A stretch of DNA of 64,000 bases, taken from positions 1-64,000 of the forward strand of contig JBCBRM010000052.1 of assembly GCA_039819665.1 (NCBI GenBank), written 5' to 3'. The translations under genes were made by a program, and so were the position numbers. Positions 15,012-24,259 of the stretch are shown here, piece by piece; within the stretch, counting starts at the first letter, position 1; every line of letters begins with the position of its first letter. Source of the stretch: JAWPMV01 sp039819665. GTDB lineage: Bacteria; Bacteroidota; Bacteroidia; J057. The notes under the pieces are model-generated. The model was not told the DNA's origin. It did no database searches and saw only the letters and a program-made list of their open reading frames with translations.

Positions 15012-15767
15012 ATGAAAGTAATCACTTTAGCTACCCTGGTATTTTTTCTATTAACGGGAGTGGAAATGAAACAAACAAGCAGCCCAGCAGCTGACTATCC
15101 TGCAGCCCTTCAAAAGGTTTTTGAGGCACATGGTGGTATCGATGCCTGGAAATCTTATGGAGCCCTGACTTTTGGGATAGAAAAAGAAAATGGCGTAGAA
15201 ATGAATTATGTCAATTTATGGGATAGGAGAGACCGTATTGATGGACATAATTTTAACATGGGCTTTGATGGAAAGCAAGTATGGTTGAAAGCTGGAGAAG
15301 ATTACAAAGGCAATGCTGTTTTTTACCACAACCTTATGTTTTACTTTTATGCCATGCCTTTCGTGTTGGGAGATGATGGGATTAACTATTCCGAAACGGA
15401 ACCGCTGGAATTTGAAGGAAAGTCATACCCGGGGGTAAAGATCAGCTACAATCAGGGAGTTGGGAGTAGTGATCTGGATGAATATATCTTATACTATGAT
15501 CCTGAAACCTACCAAATGGCCTGGTTGGGATATACAGCAACTTATTACACGAAAAAACGCAAAAAGGAATTCAGTAAAATTCGCTATGACAATTGGACGA
15601 AAGTGGGAGATATTGTCCTACCTCAGAGTATAAGCTGGTTCAAAGTCGAAGATGGCAAGCTAATCGAACCAAGAAATACGGTAACATTTACTGATTTGAA
15701 GCTGACTAAGGAGCGCCATCCGAATAGCACTTTCGAGATGCCTGAAGGAGCGAAAGTAGCGGAGTAG
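15012..15767 (+). CDS. Secreted DUF6503-like protein
   Basis: A 251-residue protein with a signal peptide (MKVITLATLVFFLLTGVEM). The mature part starts AALQKVFEAHGGIDAWKSYGAL, the HGG...W opening seen in a family of Bacteroidota envelope proteins (DUF6503-like), then a beta-rich body (GFDGKQVWLKAG, DEYILYYDPETYQMAWLGY, VLPQSISWFKVEDG). The layout is like LolA/LolB-type half-barrels that bind lipids, which is only a fold analogy. Single gene on the plus strand, divergent from the SDR. Function unknown. Confidence 0.65.
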   Translation: MKVITLATLVFFLLTGVEMKQTSSPAADYPAALQKVFEAHGGIDAWKSYGALTFGIEKENGVEMNYVNLWDRRDRIDGHNFNMGFDGKQVWLKAGEDYKGNAVFYHNLMFYFYAMPFVLGDDGINYSETEPLEFEGKSYPGVKISYNQGVGSSDLDEYILYYDPETYQMAWLGYTATYYTKKRKKEFSKIRYDNWTKVGDIVLPQSISWFKVEDGKLIEPRNTVTFTDLKLTKERHPNSTFEMPEGAKVAE

Positions 15768-15784
15768 GTAGAACAAACAAGCCG

Positions 15785-15904
15785 TGTCATTCTGAGCTTG
15801 CGAAGGACCTAAGCCTCAACTCAAGCCACTTTCCCAAACTCATTATGAGCTGTGGAAAAAAGGTGGTTAAGAGAATGTAGGTCTCTCGTTGGACTCGAGA
15901 TGAC
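15785..15904. repeat. TGTCATTCTGAG-type inverted repeat
   Basis: TGTCATTCTGAGCTTGCGAA followed by GGACCT at 15785-15810 is echoed in inverted form at 15879-15904 (AGGTCTCTCG...CTCGAGATGACA). This is the intergenic repeat type common in many Bacteroidota genomes. It lies between convergent genes. Confidence 0.7.
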
Positions 15905-15931
15905 ACTGCGAGCTTAACCACCACAAATTAT

Positions 15932-16030
15932 AAAATGTCATCCCGGCCTTAATCCAAGAGCCGGGACCTCTAGCAAACACAGGTATAGCTAGAGGTCACG
16001 GACATCTGATAGATACTGGGATGACATTTT
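15932..16030. repeat. TGTCATCCCGG-type inverted repeat
   Basis: Perfect 13-base arms AAAATGTCATCCC (15932-15944) and GGGATGACATTTT (16018-16030) enclose a second inverted pair, GACCTCTAGC/GCTAGAGGTC. Placed beside the preceding repeat, it fills the gap between the convergent DUF6503-like and glycosidase genes and ends in a T-run, so it may also end transcription. Confidence 0.75.
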
Positions 16031-16065
16031 TTTATCCTTGCAATTGCTCTTGAACTTCGCTCCCC

Positions 16066-17064
16066 CTACTTATACCACTTCTTTATCACCTCCATCACCG
16101 GTTTATTCTGTGGGGTAAAATCCCGATTTCCCTTTCCCCCTACTCTCTCGTGATAGTCGTACCACTTCCAGATAAATCCTCCCGCAAACCAGGGTTCATG
16201 CCAGAAGGTTTGATAAATTGCCTTATAAGCCTCTGATTGAGCTTCCATACTTACTCCTCCCAAATCCCCTTCTTCCCAGGGGCGACGAGCGCCATATGCA
16301 ACAGAGCAATAACCATATTCAGTAAATAAAACAGGCTTTTTGAATTTCTTCTGCACTTCCCTAATCTGCTTCTTGTGCGGAGCCCAGGATTGACATAAAA
16401 CATCCTCATTCGCATTCTTTTCTTCCGAGAGAGGGAAATAGGCATCAATTCCTATATAATCAAGCTGGTCCCAAAATTTAACCCGATCAAAATTATCCCA
16501 GTTTGCTGCATAGGTCAATTTACCAGAATAGACTTTTCTGATTTGCTTTATAAGTTTAGGGAAATACTCAGGTCGCTTTCTTATAATTTGTCGATACTCG
16601 GTAGCGATACAAATCATTTCGACCCCTAATTTTTCTGCCTCTATAGCTAAAGGAAGAATGTATGCTTCATATTCTTTCTCCCATTCCTGCCAATCAGACT
16701 CACTTTCCAGGAAAAAATCCCCCGCCCAACCTTCACCACTCACCCAAATATGAGGTTTTAACATCACCTTCAATCCTTTTTCTTGCGCAAACTTAATCGT
16801 AGCTATTGTTCCGCTGGTTTTTTCTCCCCACCATTGCCAGGGGGTATTATGCCGTACTCCCGGCGACCTACGGTTACTGTAGGCATAAGGCATCACAGAA
16901 ATCCAGCCAGCTCCTAGGTTAACAACTGGTTCCATAGGATTGGATCGGACTACACGAGAAGGGGCCACAAAGTTGACTCCGTTGATTTTACTGACAATAG
17001 GTTTAGTATCAAATGACAGCAAGAATAGGAAGGAAATACAGAGTAAAGAATGTAGGAATTTCAT
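16066..17064 (-). CDS. GH113-like glycoside hydrolase
   Basis: A 332-residue secreted TIM-barrel protein. I start at the ATG at 17064, which opens a clean signal peptide (MKFLHSLLCISFLFLLSFD). The pattern fits glycoside hydrolase family 113 and its relatives: GLKVMLKPHIWV on strand 3, the acid/base Glu in ICIATEYRQ, Asp in YIGIDAYFPL, and the nucleophile Glu in VLFTEYGYCS, then FIWKWYDY near the end. GH113 enzymes cleave beta-1,4-mannans; many Bacteroidota relatives are untested. There is no carbohydrate-binding or T9SS domain. It is isolated, with no polysaccharide-utilisation genes nearby, and divergent from the DUF697 gene. Confidence 0.75.
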   Translation of the reverse strand: MKFLHSLLCISFLFLLSFDTKPIVSKINGVNFVAPSRVVRSNPMEPVVNLGAGWISVMPYAYSNRRSPGVRHNTPWQWWGEKTSGTIATIKFAQEKGLKVMLKPHIWVSGEGWAGDFFLESESDWQEWEKEYEAYILPLAIEAEKLGVEMICIATEYRQIIRKRPEYFPKLIKQIRKVYSGKLTYAANWDNFDRVKFWDQLDYIGIDAYFPLSEEKNANEDVLCQSWAPHKKQIREVQKKFKKPVLFTEYGYCSVAYGARRPWEEGDLGGVSMEAQSEAYKAIYQTFWHEPWFAGGFIWKWYDYHERVGGKGNRDFTPQNKPVMEVIKKWYK

Positions 17065-17250
17065 ACTCAAAAAACGGAAGATCATGACGAGCTGTTTGAG
17101 AATTGATTAAAAATTTTCTAAAAAGTACTCCCCAATTTCCATCCCTTCCATTCTAAATGCATCTTTAGACAGGAGTAAAAATGTAACCTTGCAGACATTT
17201 TTATCGAAGAATAATTAGAATTCCGCTAAACCAGAACAAAATTCATCAAA

Positions 17251-18018
17251 ATGAGCGATAAATCGACTAAAGAAGAAATACCTCAAAATGTACTTGCCGA
17301 GGAGATCATACGCGATCATGTGCTATATGCCATGGGAGGAAGTGTTATTCCTATTCCATTTCTTGACCTGGCTGCTGTTACTGCCATCCAACTGGATATG
17401 CTCAAGCAGCTGGCCAATCTTCATAAACTAGATTATTCCGAAACTTCTGGAAAAGCGCTTGTTGGAGCTCTAACCGGAAATATGATGATCCGTATCGGTT
17501 CGTCGCTCTTTAAAGCTATACCAGGTGTCGGTACCATATTAGGCGGCATCAGCCAAGTTGTACTTTCAGGTGCTGCTACCTATGCATTGGGAGATGTATT
17601 CCATCGCCACGCAACAGAAGGAGGCAATTTCCAGGACCTCGATATGGAAGTATTAAAGAAATACTATGAAGAGCGTTATGAAGAAGGCAAGAAGAAAGCT
17701 GCCGAGTGGAAAGAGGAAATGGAAAATGAAGTAAAAGAAGTTGAGATCGAAATTAAGCAAGCTGCTGAAGAAGCGACTGCACCTAAGGATGATCAATCCG
17801 TAGCCTTACAAAAACTCAAGGAATTGGGTGATTTGAAAGAGAAAGGGGTAATATCCGCTCAGGAATTCACTGCTATGAAAAAGCAGATCAAAGAAGAATT
17901 CAAAGATGCAGGTAAGGAGACGAAAAAAGCCACTCCAAAAAAGTCGTCGGCAAAGAAACCAGCTGCCCGCAAAAAAGCGGCTCCTAAAAAGAAAACAGAT
18001 ACGGATAAGGAGGAATAA
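17251..18018 (+). CDS. DUF697-SHOCT protein with histone-H1-like tail
   Basis: A 255-residue protein of three parts. Residues about 18-125 match DUF697/YcjF-like membrane-associated domains (DHVLYAMGGSVIPIPFLDLAAV, IGSSLFKAIPGVGTILGG), with two glycine-rich hydrophobic stretches. A charged helical linker (130-180) follows, then a short SHOCT-type motif at about 187-212 (LKELGDLKEKGVISAQEF). The end (about 225-255) is Lys/Ala/Pro-rich, in the KKPAARKKAAPKKK style of histone H1 or AlgP tails. The parts suggest a membrane-associated protein that may bind nucleic acid or polyanions through its tail. A possible -7 box (TAACCTTG, 17184) lies upstream. No close function known. Confidence 0.7.
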   Translation: MSDKSTKEEIPQNVLAEEIIRDHVLYAMGGSVIPIPFLDLAAVTAIQLDMLKQLANLHKLDYSETSGKALVGALTGNMMIRIGSSLFKAIPGVGTILGGISQVVLSGAATYALGDVFHRHATEGGNFQDLDMEVLKKYYEERYEEGKKKAAEWKEEMENEVKEVEIEIKQAAEEATAPKDDQSVALQKLKELGDLKEKGVISAQEFTAMKKQIKEEFKDAGKETKKATPKKSSAKKPAARKKAAPKKKTDTDKEE

Positions 18019-18059
18019 TTTTCCTTCCCATCTAGACCAAGACTAAAACAGAGAATCTC

Positions 18060-18104
18060 GGACGCTTACAGCAATACTATTTTGTGCGTAAGCGTTCCTT
18101 TTTT
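18060..18104 (+). terminator. Terminator of the DUF697 gene, inside the opposing 3' end
   Basis: GGACGCTTAC (18060-18069) pairs with GTAAGCGTTCC (18088-18098) with one bulged T and is followed by TTTTTTATT. The hairpin lies within the last codons of the convergent amidase gene, so one sequence serves as coding end and terminator. Confidence 0.6.
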
Positions 18105-19529
18105 ATTGCGGAAACGTAGGAGGTAAATGCCCGAACTCATATGGGGAAAATTGAGTTGAAGGCTCTGTCTGCCAAAGAATAAGTTCACATCTCGTTGCAT
18201 GAACACCTGCCCTTGATAATTGAGTACCTCCAGTAGTACTTCACCGCTTTTTATAGCTGTCCAACTTACCTCTATGTCCCCTTCACTAGGATTTGGATAC
18301 ACCTTCAACTCTGAGATTTGATCAAAATCATTCAGAGAGGTAATTGTTGTACAAGCAGTCAGAATAGAATCTGTATTATCTCGTACACGGGAAGCTATTA
18401 GAGGAAATAAATTTGCGCCTGGACAAAGGGTATTGCAGCCATCTCTATGGCCGGAGATGGTATGTAGAGTCAGTCCGCTAGAAGCATGTAAAGAAGTACC
18501 TTTAGGCTCAAGCCCAGAATCACAACTTTTCCAGGCCAACAAAGTTTCCAAACTTGCCAGGGCTTCAGGAGTAGGGGTAGCTGTTTCGAAATTACCAAGG
18601 AAACAGATCCCCATAGTACCTGTATTCTTTCCACAAAAATGAGCACCACGAACATTATTTCCCCCTCCTCTTCCTTCATAAATTACGCCATCAGGATCGA
18701 TCAGCCAATTATACCCAATATCGTCCCAACCATTGGTGTTCTTATGCAAATTCCAGATTGACAAAACGGCAGCACTCCAATTTGTACTGGTATTAGGCCC
18801 GGCAGAATGATGAACAATCAAATGGGTCACATCCGTCATTACTGGAGCACCAGAACCTGAGAACTCGTTTCCATCCGGACAATTCCAGGCTACCCGATCA
18901 GAAAAATCAGGTTGCGCACAATCACACTCGCTATCACTGGATTTCTGTGAAAAGGATTCTTTATCACCAGGTTCGCGAAAATCTCCAGGAGCTCGCCCAA
19001 CATTCGGATTAAAGAAATCAAGTTTTAAATTTCTAAGCCGAACAGGCGGCAAGGTAATAGCATCATTACTCAGAACAATCATGAACTCAAAGAAGCGTTC
19101 ATTGTCTTCGAGATACTGCATTTCTCCAATATATCGAGGATCGTCAGGCTTTATTTCATGAAAAAGTCCTAGCTCTTCCCAATCGGACCAATTGCTTCCG
19201 TCCGAAGAGAATCGAACATTAAAATGAAATCCTTCTTTTCGATAATTATCCACCTCTCCAACAGGTGCAAAAGTCAGGAAGGGATATGCATTTTGAATCG
19301 GAATCTCATACCTCTGAGAAATATAGACAGCCTCAAGATTCCTCCTATGAGACATCAAGCCATTAGGAGTTTGCAGGATGTTTATTTCTTCCTTTCCGGC
19401 TTGATTAACCAAAAAATCGATATTGATGCTGGATTGGACGGGTACAGCTTGAGCTACTGAGAAAGATATCAAGCATAGTGTGAATAAGACGACAGGTCTC
19501 AGCAAAGACGGAACTTCTTTAGGAATCAT
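18066..19529 (-). CDS. N-acetylmuramoyl-L-alanine amidase (PGRP type) with T9SS sorting domain
   Basis: A 487-residue secreted protein: signal peptide (to VAQAVPVQ, about 30), a beta-rich N-terminal region to about 190, a PGRP/amidase_2 domain at about 225-370, and a C-terminal T9SS domain. The amidase part shows zinc ligands in VTHLIVHHSAGP (His), Tyr in IGYNWLIDPDGVIYEGRGG, the second His in TISGHRDGCNTLCPG, and NVRGAHFCGKNTGTMGICFLG. The last 75 residues (LKVYPNPSEGDIEVSW, SSGIYLLRFRNKKG, THKIVLL) are a standard type A sorting domain. It should cut the bond between muramic acid and L-Ala outside the cell, so it probably attacks foreign peptidoglycan rather than its own. Confidence 0.92.
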   Translation of the reverse strand: MIPKEVPSLLRPVVLFTLCLISFSVAQAVPVQSSINIDFLVNQAGKEEINILQTPNGLMSHRRNLEAVYISQRYEIPIQNAYPFLTFAPVGEVDNYRKEGFHFNVRFSSDGSNWSDWEELGLFHEIKPDDPRYIGEMQYLEDNERFFEFMIVLSNDAITLPPVRLRNLKLDFFNPNVGRAPGDFREPGDKESFSQKSSDSECDCAQPDFSDRVAWNCPDGNEFSGSGAPVMTDVTHLIVHHSAGPNTSTNWSAAVLSIWNLHKNTNGWDDIGYNWLIDPDGVIYEGRGGGNNVRGAHFCGKNTGTMGICFLGNFETATPTPEALASLETLLAWKSCDSGLEPKGTSLHASSGLTLHTISGHRDGCNTLCPGANLFPLIASRVRDNTDSILTACTTITSLNDFDQISELKVYPNPSEGDIEVSWTAIKSGEVLLEVLNYQGQVFMQRDVNLFFGRQSLQLNFPHMSSGIYLLRFRNKKGTLTHKIVLL

Positions 19530-19966
19530 TCTACCCGTTTATTGTAGTAGCTAAGTTACATTTTTATCCAAATATTACTCGCTACTTTTAACAGCTATTG
19601 TTACTTAGTCAAACCTTATGCCATAGATCAGGAAGAGGAGGATATTTATCCAGAGAAAGCAGTATGTTCCCATATATAGCAATAAAGCTTTTAAAAGAGG
19701 GGATTGTTCATATTAAACTAAATAGACCTTTTGCCGTAAGAAAAAGCACACCTCTTTTATATTTTCCTAAACAGCAATAGAAAGGATTTGTTTACCAATC
19801 TTTTCTGAGCTGATCCACTTAGTCTAAATTGGCGAAAGCCAGCAATTTGAATTAACTTCGCAAGCCGAAAGCAAAAGGCTTGAGAAGGGAAGAATTTTTG
19901 CTATTCCACTAGCTAAAGATCAGGCGCCTATTGCTTTCATCTTAAATTAAATTTCATTCTTAACCC
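19530..19966. other. Gene-free stretch before leuS
   Basis: 437 bases between the divergent amidase and leuS genes. Apart from the leuS promoter candidate at 19829-19860 I see no tRNA, hairpin terminator or conserved ORF; a 60-codon frame at 19598-19780 lacks family features. Upstream regulation of both genes must lie here. Confidence 0.5.
19829..19860 (+). promoter_or_regulatory. Probable leuS promoter
   Basis: TTG (19829-19831), a 21-base spacer and TAACTTCG (19853-19860) resemble the Bacteroidota -33/-7 elements. The -7 box is nearly the same as that proposed for gltX (TAACTTGC at 34378). The leader would be about 100 bases. Confidence 0.4.
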
Positions 19967-22750
19967 ATGGGAAGTTACGACTTTCAAAAAATTGAAAAAA
20001 AATGGCAAAGCTACTGGAAGGAGAACAGAACCTTCGTAGCTGAGAAGTTATCTGACAAGCCAAAATACTATGCTCTTGATATGTTTCCTTATCCTTCGGG
20101 CAAAGGTCTTCACGTAGGGCACCCACTGGGTTATATCGCTACTGATATCATCACTCGCTTTAAAAGATTGAAAGGATTCAACGTATTGCATCCGATGGGA
20201 TTTGACTCTTTTGGTTTGCCCGCCGAGCAATATGCCATCCGTACAGGTATCCACCCTGCTGAAACCACCGCAAAAAATATCTCCCGCTATTTGGAACAAA
20301 TGGAAGCCTTAGGGTTTCATTATGATCCCGATGCTGTCTTGTCTACTTCTGATGAGGACTATTACAAATGGACCCAATGGATCTTTTTGAAATTGTTCAA
20401 ACATTGGTACAACAAGGCTGAAGAGAAGGCTCAACCCATTGAAGACCTGATTGCTATTTTTGAGAAAGAAGGAAACGCCAATATTGTTGCCGCGACTTCT
20501 CAAAAGGAAATATTCAGTGCAGATGATTGGATGGGGTTGGACGAAAAGGGGCATGCCGACATATTGATGAATTATCGCTTGGCCTATAATGCTTATGCAA
20601 ATGTGAACTGGTGTCCGGCTTTGGGAACTGTATTGGCCAATGAGGAGATCAAAGATGGGAAATCCGAAAGAGGAGGTCATCCCGTAGAGCGTAAGCAAAT
20701 GCGTCAGTGGATGTTGCGAATCACGGCTTATGCCGACCGCTTGCTGTACAATTTGGACAATTTGGATTGGTCAGATTCCATGAAGAATATGCAGAGCCAC
20801 TGGATCGGTCGCTCTGAGGGAGCCAATATCACCTATGATGTAGATGGAGTTGAAGATACCATTACGGTTTTTACCACGCGTCCTGACACTTTGTATGGAA
20901 ATACTTTTATGGTTTTGGCTCCTGAGCATGATTTAGTTGCTAAAATCACGACTCCCGAGCAGCAGAAAGAAGTAGAGGAATACGTAACATGGGCGGGAAG
21001 TCGTTCTGAGAAAGATCGTATTGCTGATACAACCAAAACTGGTGTATTCACAGGAGGTCACGCGATTCATCCTTTGACTGGGAAGAAATTGCCGATCTGG
21101 ATAGCTGACTATGTGGTAATTACCTATGGAACAGGTGCTATCATGGCCGTACCTAGTGGAGACCAGCGTGACTGGGATTTCGCAAAAAAATACGATTTGG
21201 AGATTGTCAAGGTAGTCGAAGGAGGAGACGATGCGGATGCGCCTTATCAACCCAAAGATGGCATTATCATCAATTCTGAATTTTTAAATGGAATGGTGGC
21301 CAAAGATGCCATCGGAGCCATGATCGATAAATTGGGGGAGATGGGCATAGGTGATAAGGAAGTAACCTATCGTCAACGAGATGTAATTTGGTCCAGACAG
21401 CGTTATTGGGGAGAGCCTACTCCGATCTATTTCAAAGATGGGATCGCCTATCCCATGGATGAGTCTGAATTGCCTTTGACCTTACCTGAGATTGATCAGT
21501 ACAAACCCTCTGAAAGCGGTGAGCCACCTTTGAGCCGTGCTAAAAACTGGAAGGAGCGCCCGGATGGTGGATTGGTTGATTTGAATACTATGCCTGGTTT
21601 GGCAGGTTCTAGTTGGTACTTCATGCGCTATCCGGATGCAAAGAATGATGAAGCCTTCGCAGATAGAAAGATTGTGGATTACTGGATGCCGGTGGACTTG
21701 TATGTTGGAGGAACTGAGCATGCGGTAGGACACTTGATGTATTCTCGCTTCTGGACCATGTTCTTGCATGATATGGGAGAGGTTTCTGTAGAAGAGCCTT
21801 TCACCAAATTGGTCAATCAGGGCAAGATCCAGGGAACGTCTCAATTGGTCTTGCGGAAAGTGGAAGATGGGGTTCAGAAATTCGTTTCTGCAGATATGGT
21901 ATCTGATGCCGAACGAGCGGACTATGCCGAGATTCATGTTGAGGTAAGCATGGTTCAGGCTCAGACCTTGGATTTGGAGGAATTCAAGAAGGATCCGATG
22001 TTGGAAGGAAAGTATGAATTCATCACCAATGCCGAGGGAGAGTTCAAAACGGTTCCCCGAGCAGAAAAGATGTCCAAGTCCTACTATAACACCGTAGACC
22101 CGGTAGATATCTGTAGAGACTACGGAGCGGATACTTTGCGTTTGTATGAGATGTTCTTAGGGCCTTTGGAAATGGCCAAACCCTGGAATACAGATGGTAT
22201 CACAGGTGTACACACCTTCTTGAAGCGCGCCTTCAATTTATTCATCAATGAACAAGAAGAAGTCATTGTTACAGATGAGAAGGCGACTGATGAAGAATTG
22301 AAGTACTTGCACCAATGTATCAAGAAAGTGGAAGAAGACATCGAACGTTTAGCCTTCAATACCTGTGTTCCTGCCTTTATGGTATTCGCAAAGGAAATTG
22401 GTCGTTTGAAGTGCCATAAGCGCGAGATATTGGAGCCCTTCTTGCGAGTTTTATCTCCTTTTGCTCCTCACTTCTGCGAAGAGTTGTGGGAGAAAATCGG
22501 ATACAAAGAGAGTATCTTATTCTCCACCTATCCTACCTTTGAAGAAAAATATTTGGTAGAATCCACCATCAACTATCCCGTTCAAATCAATGGAAAAGTT
22601 CGGGCGAAAATTGATGCAGCTGCAGATGCCGATAAGGCTGCAGTTGAAGAGATTGCCTTAGGAAATGAGACCGTGCAGCAATGGTTGGAAGGCAAATCAC
22701 CCAAAAAGGTGATTGTAGTTCCCGGCCGTATCGTGAATATTGTTGTATAG
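19967..22750 (+). CDS. leuS: Leucyl-tRNA synthetase
   Basis: Charges tRNA-Leu in the cytoplasm; class I synthetase of 927 residues, the usual length for Bacteroidota LeuRS. The HIGH motif appears as HVGHPLGY in PYPSGKGLHVGHPLGY (about 45), the editing (CP1) domain carries the TTRPDTLYG motif (about 305), the catalytic core continues with GSSWYFMRYPD, and KMSKS is exact (EKMSKSYYNTVDP, about 705). A C-terminal anticodon-binding helical domain and the VQINGKVRAKI tail domain complete it. A single gene with its own promoter candidate and a strong terminator at 22781. Confidence 0.97.
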   Translation: MGSYDFQKIEKKWQSYWKENRTFVAEKLSDKPKYYALDMFPYPSGKGLHVGHPLGYIATDIITRFKRLKGFNVLHPMGFDSFGLPAEQYAIRTGIHPAETTAKNISRYLEQMEALGFHYDPDAVLSTSDEDYYKWTQWIFLKLFKHWYNKAEEKAQPIEDLIAIFEKEGNANIVAATSQKEIFSADDWMGLDEKGHADILMNYRLAYNAYANVNWCPALGTVLANEEIKDGKSERGGHPVERKQMRQWMLRITAYADRLLYNLDNLDWSDSMKNMQSHWIGRSEGANITYDVDGVEDTITVFTTRPDTLYGNTFMVLAPEHDLVAKITTPEQQKEVEEYVTWAGSRSEKDRIADTTKTGVFTGGHAIHPLTGKKLPIWIADYVVITYGTGAIMAVPSGDQRDWDFAKKYDLEIVKVVEGGDDADAPYQPKDGIIINSEFLNGMVAKDAIGAMIDKLGEMGIGDKEVTYRQRDVIWSRQRYWGEPTPIYFKDGIAYPMDESELPLTLPEIDQYKPSESGEPPLSRAKNWKERPDGGLVDLNTMPGLAGSSWYFMRYPDAKNDEAFADRKIVDYWMPVDLYVGGTEHAVGHLMYSRFWTMFLHDMGEVSVEEPFTKLVNQGKIQGTSQLVLRKVEDGVQKFVSADMVSDAERADYAEIHVEVSMVQAQTLDLEEFKKDPMLEGKYEFITNAEGEFKTVPRAEKMSKSYYNTVDPVDICRDYGADTLRLYEMFLGPLEMAKPWNTDGITGVHTFLKRAFNLFINEQEEVIVTDEKATDEELKYLHQCIKKVEEDIERLAFNTCVPAFMVFAKEIGRLKCHKREILEPFLRVLSPFAPHFCEELWEKIGYKESILFSTYPTFEEKYLVESTINYPVQINGKVRAKIDAAADADKAAVEEIALGNETVQQWLEGKSPKKVIVVPGRIVNIVV

Positions 22751-22780
22751 TCAAAACGGAATTTGGTATTCCAATTAATC

Positions 22781-22814
22781 TAGGTGTCGATCTTGATCGG
22801 CACCTATTTTTTTT
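22781..22814 (+). terminator. leuS terminator
   Basis: TAGGTGTCGATC and GATCGGCACCTA form a hairpin with a two-base loop and one mismatch, followed by eight T. It lies between leuS and the convergent membrane-protein gene. Confidence 0.85.
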
Positions 22815-22829
22815 GATCGACTGGGTAGA

Positions 22830-24170
22830 TCAATTCCAGAAATATATATCCACATAGTGTGAAGTTTCTTCCTCCTCAGGTCTGTTCAGAAGGATCGAAA
22901 GGTGATGCTTGCCTCTAGGCAAACCTTTAATATCAATCACATTCAGAAAACCCTCTTCTCCTTTTTGGGGATGAAAGTAAAACATCAGGGGACTATTTAC
23001 TTTTATACTGTCATCTATGGATAGCAGAAAATAATCCTCCATACATTGCAGGTATTTCTCAGGTGGATCTGGCTCAGGAGAATCAAAAAGCTGAAGAGTA
23101 TTATTATTCAAGCCTTCCGTTCGAGAGGGAATCAGGTCTTTACACATTACCTCAAAGTCGGGATTAAATCGGCTACGATAAGCAATAAATAGCTCCAAAT
23201 AATCTTCTTTTATGATTTTTGAAGGGATACTGGCCCGGTAAATATAGGCCTCTTTATCTCGCTCATCATCATAAAAATTATTAGGGATAAGGGCGGGTCG
23301 CTCTTTATCCAGAGCTTCATAAATAGTAGAAACTCCCGGATGAAAGGGGAATAGTTCTATGTAAAAGTTGATGGAATAGGTGCTAAGAAAGACAAAAGGG
23401 AATAACAACAAGCCAAATCTTCGGGTGTATTTTTTTATGATCAGGTGGTAGTACAAATCCCGATATAGAAAGGCAAAAGTTATGATTCCCATGAAGAAAT
23501 AGATCGGATAATATACTCGGTCGAATCCTTTGAAACGCTTTAGCCAACCCATCGTGAGGAAGTCTATAAAATAGATGAAAGAGATGATGAGAAATCCGTA
23601 GATAAACACCGTCCCTACTGGATCCACCCATTCTCCAAAAGCTTCCGGGAGGTATTCAAAAAAGAGTTTATTCAATAAAGGAAGGTAAACCAAACTTACC
23701 AGAGAAAAGGAAATGAATATAAAGACGGACAAAAAGGTAAAGGAAAAAATCGCACTACAGAGCTTATCCAACCGTTCGATATAGTCATCCCAATGATTGA
23801 TGGAATATTTCAGGAATTGAAATCGGGGAGCAAATTTTTCATAAATATTGAGTTCTTTATCCTTTACCGAACTTAGGCCCACCGCTCCAATCCATAACCC
23901 CCTTAGAAGCACATTGATCACCAGGCTGATCAACATAATCTCAAGGATCAGGTAAATGATAGAGTTGATATTATACAGAAGTTCGGCCCAGGTACTGCTG
24001 TAGCGGTTTAAATCAAAATAATCAATCTCTTTTTTCAGGCCTTCCTGCCCCTGGTTAATCAAGAGAATAGAGAATCCTGAGACCAGTAGTTCCAGGTTCC
24101 AGCTATTATTCCTTAATTGGTTTAGCCAATTTTGCCAGTTGCCTTGATCAGGGTTTGAGGGTGTAATCAT
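22830..24170 (-). CDS. Multi-pass membrane protein, tandem paralog 1
   Basis: A 446-residue membrane protein with about six to seven hydrophobic segments in the first 290 residues and a soluble C-terminal domain of about 150 residues. I do not recognise the family. It shares its plan and key phrases with the next gene upstream: an opening SWNLELLVSG (versus SWQAELIISG), then RGLWIGAVGLSSV (versus RVLWIGMLGLSSV) after the third hydrophobic stretch, followed by a charged loop and paired membrane helices. The C-terminal domain ends in beta strands (KHHLSILLNRPEEEE, HYVDIYFWN) as a small beta-sandwich. The pair is probably co-transcribed (90 bases apart). Both parts of each protein would sit in the inner membrane and periplasm. 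Confidence 0.7.
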   Translation of the reverse strand: MITPSNPDQGNWQNWLNQLRNNSWNLELLVSGFSILLINQGQEGLKKEIDYFDLNRYSSTWAELLYNINSIIYLILEIMLISLVINVLLRGLWIGAVGLSSVKDKELNIYEKFAPRFQFLKYSINHWDDYIERLDKLCSAIFSFTFLSVFIFISFSLVSLVYLPLLNKLFFEYLPEAFGEWVDPVGTVFIYGFLIISFIYFIDFLTMGWLKRFKGFDRVYYPIYFFMGIITFAFLYRDLYYHLIIKKYTRRFGLLLFPFVFLSTYSINFYIELFPFHPGVSTIYEALDKERPALIPNNFYDDERDKEAYIYRASIPSKIIKEDYLELFIAYRSRFNPDFEVMCKDLIPSRTEGLNNNTLQLFDSPEPDPPEKYLQCMEDYFLLSIDDSIKVNSPLMFYFHPQKGEEGFLNVIDIKGLPRGKHHLSILLNRPEEEETSHYVDIYFWN

Positions 24171-24259
24171 AGATGCAGGTTTTAACTGTAAAGCTCAGTT
24201 TCCCAGACAAAATAATAGACTTAGCCTACAAAACCTCTTTCCTGAATAGAACTTATTTT

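Noticed and set aside
16066..17064. The glycosidase as part of a larger carbohydrate cluster
   Set aside because: Its neighbours are unrelated (DUF6503-like, DUF697) and no transporter or regulator of carbohydrates is nearby.
19598..19780. 60-codon frame upstream of leuS
   Set aside because: Too short, no start signal or known pattern; a leader peptide would be expected to hold runs of Leu codons, which it does not.
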